Of a DNA stretch of 64,000 nt, positions 49,101 through 57,867 are shown in pieces. The stretch comes from Congeria kusceri. Lineage: Eukaryota > Mollusca > Bivalvia > Myida > Dreissenidae. Every line of letters starts with the position of its first letter. The stretch's first letter is position 1. The notes under the pieces were generated by a model. That model was not told where the DNA came from. It did no database searches and was given only the letters and a program-made list of their open reading frames with translations. Position numbers and translations under genes: made by a program. The stretch covers positions 89,527,651 to 89,591,650 of the forward strand of contig CM051027.1 in the NCBI GenBank assembly GCA_027627225.1, given 5' to 3'.

Positions 49101-52100
49101 TTGTACATACATTTATTAAGCTGTCTCGTATTTTTGTCTTATGTTTTCGTATGAAATCTACAAGTCCCTCCTCTGGGCAAGTACTTTATTAAAACACACT
49201 TGTCGTAACTTTCTTTGGATTTTGTTTTTTTGCTATTCGAACTACAAATAATAAATGTTATTTGTTTTATATACATATTAGTATTATAAACTGTGTATTT
49301 ATGTAAATATGTTATAAGGTGTCATGTGACTATTATTATTATTCATTGGATCATGTTACGAAAAACATGTATATGTTTAAGTAACGAAATAAATATGTTG
49401 AATCTTGAATCTTGATGTTGGATATACATGTAACCATTCATGTAACCCTAGACGTACGTGTCCCCAGGTACAGTTTCCACTCGTCGAGCTGGGTGGTGGC
49501 GGGCAAGGCGGACCCCTACATGCCGGGCCGGATACACGTGCACCCCGACTCGCCGGCCAAGGGCGCGCAGTGGACCAAGCAGATCGTCTCCTTCGACAAA
49601 CTCAAGCTCACTAATAATCTCATGGACGATAACGGACACGTACGTAAAGCATAATATAAGAAGTATAATTGGAATTATCATAATTATAAGTAAATCTAAA
49701 TAAAGTTTAATAAAATTACAGTATGTATTTATTATTTAATATTTTTATTGTCTAACAATATGAAATATAAAATATATAGGACGAAAATTAAGAGAAAAAT
49801 GAGTTCATTCGATCGAGTTTGGATGCTTATTTGGTGTGTGAACATTATATAACAGGGGTGCGTTGCTCAAACCTTTAACAGCCAATTGAGCTAACAGCCG
49901 TTAACATTTGCATGAAGATATTTATGTAAATTTAAAATAACAATATTAAACTGTTAGTTTATTCTATATAAATTGTTATGCTGGAGTAATCTTAAAATGT
50001 TTGATAAACAATTTGCTTCTTAATATTAATGTTATTTACATCTTAAGTTAACAGGCTGTAAGCTAAATTGGCCGTTATTGTTTTGATCAACTGGGCCCAG
50101 TTCATTTAATAATATAATAATCAATATGCATTACATAGTATATTCTTTGTGAATACCACTCTTTATCACAGAATAAATACATAAATATTCGCTTAATTCA
50201 AATTATTACCGGTATAAACGTTCAATTTACCTATAATTAAAAAAAAAATTATATTCAATTTTTATACAAATTAAACAACATTTAAATCTTGACATTTTAC
50301 AGAATATGCATTTTGAACGTTATAATACGTCTATGTGTTGCGTATTTTCTAGTAAGCTTTCAATACCTTATTGCGCCTGCGAATATGACAAATGACGCAT
50401 GTGATGTCAGTGTAAAGTTATCGAATTTAAAAGAGTTTGTTCGCCAAGAAGTAAAAATAAAAAAGGTTCAGGATTGTTCCTTTGTTGATGGAACACATAA
50501 GTGACAGACTTAAGTAATCTACACGTCACGTGGATCGCAATGGAACATGTCATTTAACTTTAAGGATATGAACGTTTGCCCAGTTTTTCGGTATACCTAA
50601 AGCAAGTAACCCACATGTGCATTAAACGTGTGTGATCGTTTCAAAACGAAACTCTATCTAGAAAGTTATGTAACACGTCAATATGGCCCATTATTGATAG
50701 AAAACCACAGCCTAAATGCTTATCAGGCATTATGATGCTGGATACATGTTTCGTTAAATCGGGATATCTTTTGTACATCGGCCCATGGCGTCTACTCTCT
50801 GCAATATATCAATGTCAAATTTCGTAAATTGAGTGACTTAATATTTATTTTACTTAAAATAAACTCCTTCATGGCGGAATTGGACCAGAAATTTCAGTCC
50901 CACCGTTACTGTTTCTATCCGGTTATTGTTACGGTCGTGATAATCTTAGACGTATCAAGTTGTCATGTATCTGAACTCATTTACTTTATAATCTGATAAA
51001 GTTGGCCACAGCAAATTTTCAAATGAAACTGTTTTCCAGGCTTCAGGGTAACGTTTCATTACATTTTGTAAAACACACTTTTGCTAGCAAGTATACGCCA
51101 ACAAAGTGGGAGGGGTTATAAGCATTGCACTAGTCCGTCTGTACGTACATCCGTCCGTACGTCCCGACATTTTGTGGACTCAACTCCTCTTTAACTGCTT
51201 GGCGGATTTCGCTCAAACTTTCACAGCTGAATAACCTGAATGTATATTTGATCGTAAAGAAAGAATTTCTGGCTGTGACCAATTTTAGCCAAATTATGAC
51301 CCTTTGTCATTTTTCCACTGTATAATATATATGAAAATAAATGTATGGAGGCAAAAATAGTGTTGGCGACACGCCCTTTTAAATTGTCTGTGTCCAAACA
51401 TAATATACCAGAAATATCGTGGGAGCATCTTGTCTGTGACACATCTAGTTTTGAACACACATTACTTGAATAATTGTTGTACAATATGGCGTTGTCATAG
51501 AGAGGTTTTGAAATCAACTTACACGTCGATAAAACTCGTTAACTTGGATTGGAATCACCCAAAGAGACTACAAACTACACGACCTCAATAAATAACATAT
51601 ATCCATACTCGACTGCTTTGCCGTAAAGAACAACAGTCACAACAACAAAAGTAATAATAACAACAACAGCAACACTATCGGAACTAAACGCTGTTGGGTA
51701 GAAATATAAGCTCTAGGGTAGTGGTTAGCACTGCGGCGAAAACTAGTAACGGGTAAATGTGTCATTTATCGCGGACCTGTCCGTCCATCATCGCCGGATT
51801 AATGAATTCTGTGCCAGGCTCGCTCCAGAAGCCATTATCTCTGATTGGTCGAGATATGCACGTGCGCTCGGGCGCGTGATTGATTCACGCCTGTTTGAGA
51901 ATTAAACGGTCACGAAGATTAACATCTTTTCGCGATATATATGCTCTACCTGTCACGGCGAATTAGGATGCATAGTAGAAGTCGGAATTTATTAACTTGT
52001 ATAAAGGTATTAATATGCTTTAATACATTTAAATCAAAGAGTAAGTTATACCTAAAAATAATAAGAAATGACTTGACTGAAGTTTATAAAATATTGGCCA

Positions 52101-53878
52101 AACTACATACGAAATACAATTGCTCTGAAGCATTATTATCGCGTTTGCCACTGATATTTCTGGTATATTATTTTGTAAGTGTTCTCTGTATTAATAACGC
52201 CCTGAATGCAAGATCGCGCAATGCTTTCATCGAAGTTTTCTACAAAAGTACGTGGTAATGTTAGTGGTGCTCTTGTTCAAACGAGAAGTTGGAAACATTC
52301 AACATATTTCAAAACTATAATGTGATAATCTCAAATAATAAGCAGACTAATGCTCAATACATGTATATAAGTATGAAATGTTGAATGACTCAAATGTGTG
52401 GATAATAGCCAAGACTAAGATGCACATGATTGACATTTTCTAAAACGTCTATACGTTACAGATCATTCTGAACTCGATGCACAAGTTCCAGCCGCGTTTC
52501 CACGTGGTGTACGTGTACCCGAAGGCGGAGGACTGCTCCAAGACACAGAACTACAAGACCTTCATCTTCCCCGAGACCAAGTTTATGGCAGTCACCGCCT
52601 ACCAGAACCACAGGGTCGGTCCCGCGCATGCACACATCGTGATGACTGTATTTGCTTGCTGATTGTCTGTGTTGTTTTATGCATTTTACCACCGCGTTCG
52701 TCCTATGACGGTTGTGTACAGATAAAAAGGATTATGAATATTAAAATTATAATCCCCCAAAACGCATGTATGATTTTTATGTACACATAAATATAAAGGA
52801 CAGACTGCAGTAACATTATTGGTCAACGTTTACGCCTACATGTTCATTGAATGGTATAACGTATGTTTCAGATCACACAACTGAAAATAGCGAGTAATCC
52901 ATTCGCCAAGGGTTTCAGAGATGTGGATCCAAACGACTGGTGAGTAAATTGATTATTAGTCGTCTTGAAAGTAACAGATTAAATATAACTTACAAAAGAT
53001 ATAATTTCTTTGTAGTGTGACTTCTGCAAACGTTATTCGCGTCTCTGTTACGATAACGCACGTGACATTATAGCTCGTTCTTGCGCACTTCAGCACGATG
53101 GCGGATGTGATGTCACAGATGAGCCCGCACGGACAGCAGCAGCGCAATCACAGTCGCCCCAGCTCCCTGATGATGACGTCATCCCGGAAAGACTCACCCA
53201 CATCGAAAGGTAGGGCCTCTTTGAATGAAAGGTGTGAGTTGTGGTGTCATTAGCAGGCCTATCTACTTCGGCACGATATATTATATATCCACAGAAATAA
53301 AACCGACGGTTGATTGGACATGGAATTTATAAAATCGCATGCATTGTGTATCACTTGCACATTGTATTGCTTGAATTGATTAGGTTTATACGTTATTTGG
53401 ATGCATCAAGGCTCTTAAGCGATTAAATGTTATTTTAAATATTGTTCCATTCGAGTTTGTAGATTATTTTTAATTCTCTGTATTTACTACAACATACCTA
53501 AAAGACATCTTGCATATATGCCTTAACAGAGGTATTACCTATACTTTCACTAAGTTTGATATTATTTATTAAATAATATGCAAATCATTTTCAGCACAAG
53601 AAGACATTAAGGACGGACAACAATTGGACGCCATGTCCACTTCTGGTTTTACTGCAACGAACTACAACCCGCCAATGAGACTTCAGACATCTTACCCCAC
53701 CGCAGAAAGTTTCGCATATGCGCAGTACGCACACGAGACTTATTTAATGGCCGCTAAATCCCGTCCCACACCGTACAGTCGCCCCATGGAGTATTCCTCA
53801 TCATACAGATCGTCGAATTTAAAAATACCGTACGGACAAACTTCCGGTGGCTTTGGATATTCTTTTGATGCCAGATGA
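36953..53878 (+). CDS. Tbx1: Tbx1/10-family T-box transcription factor, 8 coding exons
   Basis: The exons are 36953-37142, 38448-38766, 47123-47224, 49468-49639, 52462-52614, 52872-52939, 53094-53209 and 53595-53878. They sum to 1404 nt, 467 residues plus TGA; every junction is GT-AG and phases agree. It is a nuclear DNA-binding developmental regulator. Residues 10-20 hold [11 protein letters not shown], an eh1-like Groucho-binding motif. The T-box runs from about 146 ([18 protein letters not shown]) through [48 protein letters not shown] to NPFAKGFRD at about 330. 'Y-x-V/L-M-D-F-V-P', '[24 protein letters not shown]' and '[17 protein letters not shown]' mark the Tbx1/10 (org-1) class rather than Tbx20 or Tbx15/18/22. 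The tail is Ser/Tyr/Gln-rich without known domains. A TAG in frame at 36878 supports the start. Regulation is probably by the TAAT-rich islands in and around its introns. Confidence 0.93.
38448..38766 (+). CDS. Tbx1: Tbx1/10 exon 2 (start of T-box)
   Basis: Acceptor TTTTTCAG|CA, donor GGAAG|GTAAGA. Encodes a polar linker, then [18 protein letters not shown] and IVTKAGR. Confidence 0.93.
38973..41452. mobile_element. Helentron/pearl-like element with 165-bp tandem core
   Basis: Left end TTTTTAGCACACCTGAGCAC...GTACTCATGGTGAGCT, right end 'gcaggtgagcgaccgaGGCCCATCATGGCC' (split here) followed by CTCTTGTTTTTT. Both ends match those of 2724-3783 although the tandem cores differ. There are no coding genes. 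It lies in intron 2 of Tbx1/10 on the same strand. Confidence 0.6.
39275..41340. repeat. ~165-bp tandem array in Tbx1/10 intron 2
   Basis: About a dozen units with landmarks 'ggcccagaggtttcatatttggtatg', 'tagtggtcctctacaaagattgttcaaa', 'gcccctggggtcaaaactggccac' and 'atggtttatatagacttaaatag'. The spacing is 167 bp between clear copies. A block of about 660 bp (four units) at about 39275-39865 is repeated almost unchanged at about 39930-40525, including rare variants, so it is a recent duplication. The whole array lies inside the element at 38973-41452. Confidence 0.85.
41453..42680. other. Tbx1/10 intron 2, AT-rich
   Basis: A (TA)n run at about 41469-41484 and AT-rich sequence; nothing else supported. 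Confidence 0.35.
42680..43000. promoter_or_regulatory. Candidate intronic enhancer A
   Basis: A GC-rich island in AT-rich intron 2 with 'cccgtgattaggggctcccc' and 'ccggtatcagctcctgccgg'. It is non-repetitive and ORF-free. Function is inferred from composition and position only. Confidence 0.3.
43320..43386. repeat. CAA/CAG/ATA compound microsatellite
   Basis: Runs of CAA, then CAG, CAA and ATA/AAT triplets. They create false Asn- and Leu-rich ORFs on the two strands. Confidence 0.9.
43420..43570. promoter_or_regulatory. Candidate intronic enhancer B
   Basis: Contains ATTAATTACCGGCGAGATCG and 'ggctaattaatccaccgcgg': clustered TAATTA and TAATCC homeodomain cores in a GC-richer setting right after the microsatellite. 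Confidence 0.35.
43571..47122. other. Tbx1/10 intron 2, remaining part
   Basis: At 44130-44345 a ~100-bp segment is tandemly duplicated ('aaaatagtataatattca(c/a)aaatta', 'atattggtcaca(c/t)cgcag'). 44920-45150 is a GC-richer island with 'ccaattagcgag' and 'ttagttcaattaatcc'. 46605-46680 is a CAA/AAAC microsatellite. 46980-47060 has 'cgccgttgag' unique sequence. No gene is seen. Confidence 0.4.
47123..47224 (+). CDS. Tbx1: Tbx1/10 exon 3 (T-box)
   Basis: Acceptor CTTTCTTCAG|GCGG, donor TACAG|GTATTT. Encodes [20 protein letters not shown] then [15 protein letters not shown]. Confidence 0.95.
47790..49414 (+). mobile_element. 5'-truncated LINE inserted in Tbx1/10 intron 3
   Basis: The LINE starts abruptly inside the reverse transcriptase, runs through the C-terminal region and a 3' UTR of about 350 bp, and ends with AATAAA-like 'gaaataaat' plus a (TTGAATC) tail. 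Same strand as Tbx1/10. It is 5'-truncated, as usual for LINE insertions. Target duplications were not identified with confidence. Confidence 0.8.
47798..49054 (+). pseudogene. LINE ORF2 C-terminal half, one stop
   Basis: A single frame of about 418 codons. [20 protein letters not shown] is the FADD catalytic box of RT motif C. Then [26 protein letters not shown], and '[20 protein letters not shown]' follow. An in-frame TAA at 48287-48289 interrupts it; the same frame continues [28 protein letters not shown] and ends with a Cys/His cluster [10 protein letters not shown]...[10 protein letters not shown]. Apart from the one stop it is intact, which suggests a young copy. Family: non-LTR retrotransposon abundant in molluscs, CR1/L2-like by tail and motifs. 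Confidence 0.85.
49468..49639 (+). CDS. Tbx1: Tbx1/10 exon 4 (T-box)
   Basis: Acceptor GTCCCCAG|GTAC, donor GGACAC|GTACGT. Encodes [40 protein letters not shown] and [19 protein letters not shown]-rich compared with the flanking introns. Confidence 0.95.
49640..51065. other. Tbx1/10 intron 4, first half
   Basis: AT-rich, no repeat or gene supported; short ORFs only. Confidence 0.35.
51066..51350. repeat. Dispersed repeat in intron 4
   Basis: Begins 'gcaagtatacgccaacaaagtggg', carries GTCCGT/GTACGT runs and 'gtggactcaactcctctttaactgcttggcggattt', words also seen in the array start at 39.05 kb ('gaccactcctcccaaaccgcttggcagatttt'). Class unknown. Confidence 0.45.
51750..51920. promoter_or_regulatory. 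Candidate intronic enhancer C
   Basis: A GC-rich, unique island with 'cgccggattaatgaattc', 'ctgattggtcgag', 'gcacgtgcgctcgggcgcgtgattgattca'. Contains TAAT, CACGTG-like and TGATTGAT (Pbx/Hox-like) words. Inference only. Confidence 0.35.
52462..52614 (+). CDS. Tbx1: Tbx1/10 exon 5 (T-box)
   Basis: Acceptor CGTTACAG|ATC, donor CACAGG|GTCGGT, phase 0 at both ends. Encodes [20 protein letters not shown], then [20 protein letters not shown]. Confidence 0.95.
52872..52939 (+). CDS. Tbx1: Tbx1/10 exon 6 (end of T-box)
   Basis: Acceptor TGTTTCAG|ATC, donor GACTG|GTGAGT. Encodes [20 protein letters not shown] and ND plus two bases of a codon. Confidence 0.95.
53094..53209 (+). CDS. Tbx1: Tbx1/10 exon 7
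   Basis: Acceptor GCACTTCAG|CACG, donor CGAAAG|GTAGGG. Encodes [20 protein letters not shown] then [17 protein letters not shown]. The junction codon becomes Cys where family members usually have Trp; the phase is right for both neighbours. Confidence 0.75.
53595..53878 (+). CDS. Tbx1: Tbx1/10 exon 8 (C-terminus)
   Basis: Acceptor CATTTTCAG|CACA. Tyr/Ser/Ala-rich tail ([20 protein letters not shown], ending FGYSFDAR) and TGA. No conserved domain recognised. Confidence 0.85.
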
Positions 53879-54055
53879 AAGTCCGTATATCAAATACTTA
53901 TTTATTAATTCATAACAACTTTGAATGTGGTGTCAATTGTTCTTATGCGAAAGTGCAAACGTGCACTCGCACATTTCAACGTTTGTCGGCACGGTATTAA
54001 ACGTGGTTGTGTTGGATGGTATGGACTGCAATACTGTCCTCATGCGCACGGACGC

Positions 54056-54133
54056 TTGCTCGTTCCTTAAGTGACTTTCAGGCTCGGTTCATTTTTGCTC
54101 GTTCCTTAAGTGACTTTCAGGCTCGGTTCATTT
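54056..54133. repeat. 39-bp perfect tandem duplication
   Basis: 'ttgctcgttccttaagtgac' plus 'tttcaggctcggttcattt' occurs twice head to tail (54056-54094, 54095-54133) in the likely 3' UTR. Identical copies imply a recent event. Confidence 0.9.
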
Positions 54134-54194
54134 AAGTACGTGTCACAACATACATGTAATTGATCTGCCTAAGTCATGCGCACTCTGGGTACAC

Positions 54195-54219
54195 AGGCGA
54201 TTCTAAAAATAAATCGCCT
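54195..54219 (+). terminator. Candidate Tbx1/10 poly(A) signal within a hairpin
   Basis: AGGCGATT...AATCGCCT forms a perfect 8-bp stem around a 9-nt loop, and AATAAA (54208-54213) overlaps the loop and 3' stem. It lies 330 bp after the stop, so the 3' UTR may end near 54230. Confidence 0.4.
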
Positions 54220-54229
54220 CTGGTACATC

Positions 54230-57149
54230 ATGCGACATTTTGGACTACTTTCAATCACATGATCATCAAAAATGGCTGCGCTCATAAGCTACAGTATTGA
54301 AATTCCGATCAACAAATGCACACGAAAATGTTCAAAATTATTGGGAATTATTATAACTAATAATTACCCAAAATAACAGTTCGGTAAATAATAGGTGATG
54401 CCATTCAGTGGTGGAATAATGTTATATTCGGCTCAATTTGAAGACAACTGGAGTCTGGAAATATGCTGAGTTATCTTCAGCATCATTTTTGTGGAACACT
54501 GAAACATACGTACTAGTGTTTCATAGTTATGGTGCTTTTGACTCTACACCTTGATCGTAATGTAACTAGTCCACAGGTAAAGATGTTTCCAGTTTATGCA
54601 GAATGTTTGTTATTTTGCTTTCTTAAGTTTTCTTAAATGTAGGCTACGCTACCAAATTTTGCTTTTGTCAAATATACTGATTGATGAATCTGTAATATTA
54701 AAGTTGTATCCATACCTATTTAACAACTGTCCTCCACATTTTAAATGTAAAATGAATCTGCCACTTCGGCATGAAATTGTGTATTGAAAATTAGCTCATA
54801 TGACTTAAATTTTTGGATTTGCTTAATGATATTAACAACACGCTCCTGAAAATATTAATCAAATGTAGTATAAGAAAGCCACTCACTTTAATACTTTTAT
54901 GGACACGCACTCTTGGATAGGGATTTCAAATGATGCCGAATCCTGCTTTTTGATGCAAGCATATTGCAATTTTCTCATTTCTGACTCAAGCAAATGATGT
55001 GCCTTTCATCATTTTGATCCACTTCTTTTCAATAAGCCAACTTCAAAAGCACTAGAAAATAATATTTTTATAATACTCATATTTTTGTTTAAGCTGGGAA
55101 AAAAAAAATCACAAAACAACTTTGTAACGCAATAAAAAATTCTGAAAAAATATCTATCATAAGATCAATAAAATCATTTATCCCCACTGACCATTTATTC
55201 AACTGACAGTAATTATGTCTATCCAGTTTGGGAATTAATTTAAACATCGCACCGCAAAACAAAATAATCACAGTACTTCATTTTGTTTATAAGCACTGCA
55301 CATATAAATGCATAAAAAAATATAGTTAAATAAAGTAGATGAGAACAGATTATAATATTTAATATTTTGTGTAAATGTCACTTTCATGTTTGATTTCAGG
55401 AGAAAATTGACATTAAATGGTCTTAATTTGTTAAAAACAATTACAACATACTTCATCACCATTTCATTACACTATATAGATGTATACTGCTTCCTTCAAA
55501 GTTCATCATAGCAGATACATCACTAAATACAGTATAATTGGTAATCTTGTAAATAAAGGCATATTTTATGTGTTTCTACTGGCTAGATATAACTGAGTAC
55601 TATCATGTTAAACAAATGCCCTGTGACACCTGTTTGGGTTGTTTACTTGCTTGTAGAAATAATGCTAGGTTTCTGATTTCATTAATTCCAAAATGTAGCT
55701 ACTGGATGCGTCCATACATTTCAACATTGTTATATAATTACACAGTTCAATATATGCATTTGTTTAACATCACTTCTCAAGTTTGTAAGTTATTATGTGT
55801 TTTGAAAATATTCTAATTTCCCTCTATCATATTTGTTATAATTAATATATAAAAATAAATATTTTTAATATTATAATATACATTTTATTTGGGAAATATA
55901 TCAAAGCATTATTCAAAGCTATATAAATGTATAACCAGTTATAAAATATATGTGTTTCGAATACATCATTAAGGTAATGCAAGTTCAGGACACAGAAGCT
56001 GAAAACAGCTTAAAATTGTCACAGTACATGATGGTAAAATCAACCTATGTTCCTTTCATTTCAATTAACACTTTAGCATAGTATCATTGTCATTTTTATA
56101 TACAACTGGCAATCTTTCATTATATCCTTCGATAATATTTGGTTGGTCTGCCAGATTATTTACACTGTAGTCCAGTTTCTAAACAGTTCTCACTGAGCTC
56201 TTGTAGGGGTACCAGTAGCAACCAGGTTTGGTATTCTTCGGGAGATGACCATGGTGTTAATCACAGACTTGCAAAATTCAGTTCACCTGTAAAAATGAGA
56301 CCTGTGACAAAATTTTAAGCAAAATTTTGTAATAAAGCATGCGATGTAAAGGTAAACGTAAACTAAAAGTATAATGCTATTTCGACTTAAATTAGTTGTA
56401 CTAGTTAACAAGAATTATGCCAACTATTCATAGCTTATGTAATAATATTAATGCTGCAAAAACACTATAAACAGATTAACTTATGGTAAATTACTAACAA
56501 GAAACCGAGACATTAGATAAATGTTAATGAATACAATGAAATAAATGATATAAAAATACAATAATAATAACAGATATTCCATTGAATTGCATACATTTAA
56601 TTATTGTATACAAATTAACGAACTGGATATACTAAAGAATATCATTATGATAATAATATACTTTATGATAATAACATTAACAACATAAAATTTATGAAGT
56701 ACATTAAATTATAAAAAATAATAAATCAATTATTAAAACATGTTATTTTACCTGACAAATAAGGCCTTTTCCGAAGCCAGTAGTGAAACGCAATGGCAGT
56801 CCGTATTGTGTAGATATTTTCATATTCTTTATTTGATTCTTCCCCCAGAACCTTGTTTTATCAGTATAATTTAACTTAAAATTTAATTCAGAATCAGTTT
56901 CACTAGTAAGTCTAGTTTCGCTTTCAATTTGGACTATTTGTAAACACTAGAATCCGTTTCGATATATACGTGTAAATGAAACGTGTATATGAATATCAAA
57001 TATGGATACCTGTAGAGTACAGTGTGAAGATAATTAAATGAGCGTTTTCAAAGGCACAGCATTTATAACTGATTACTTCAAGCATTCAGTTTTCAGTGTT
57101 GACAAAGATTAAGTAATAGTTGTAAAATACCAATTCCGAAATATGTAAC
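54230..57149. other. Intergenic 3' of Tbx1/10
   Basis: AT-rich with many short ORFs of no recognisable kind; no transposon ends were noted. Confidence 0.35.
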
Positions 57150-57867
57150 TTATTTAACGAGCCCGCAGCTGATCTTCACCAAACTTCATGAAAATGTTTG
57201 AAATAATAATCTCTCGGCCAAGTTCGATAACCATCCACATCAACCCAGGAACTCTTGAGTTATTTGAAATTTGCATGTATAGTGGGTTTTTGTCTGTAAG
57301 TCCAACAGTGTTCATCCGATCTTTGCCAAACTTCATGAACATCTGTTAATTACATGTAATATCTTGGCAAAGTTTGACAGACAATCACCTAGGAATTGTG
57401 GAGTTATGGCCCTTGAGTTATCTGACATTGGCCATTATAGCGGTTTCTTCTCTCTAGATCCAACAAGTTTCATCTGCTCTTCAGCAAACTTCATGGACAT
57501 GTTTAGGGGCATAAAATCCCAGCCAAGTTATATTATCAGTTCAATCCCTCCAAGATTTGTGGAGTTATGGCCCTTGATTTATTTAAAATTAGCCTTTTTA
57601 GCTCTTGCTGCTCTCTAAGTCCAATAGTTTTCATCCAATCTTCACCAAACTCGATGAAAATGTTTGAGGTTATAATATCTTAGCCAAGTTTGATGATCGC
57701 CCAAAATGCCTCAGGAACTGTAGAGTTATGGCTCCTGATTTATCTTAAATTGACAATTCTAACAGTTTCCTGTCCAACAGTTTTCATCAGATTTCCACCA
57801 AAATTGATATTTATCTCAAGATTGCTTTAAACCTAGAGGGGGCATAACTGTTTTACAACAGCTCTTG
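57150..57867 (-). repeat. ~150-bp tandem array with AACAAGAG end
   Basis: About five units with 'gttttcatc(c)(a/g)(a/g)atcttc(a)ccaaac(t/)tc(a/g)atgaaaatgttt', 'ccaagtttgatga' and 'tgtggagttatggcccttgattta'. Read on the minus strand it starts AACAAGAGCTGTTGTAAAAC (57867 down), the same terminal word and hairpin type as 6908. Confidence 0.7.
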
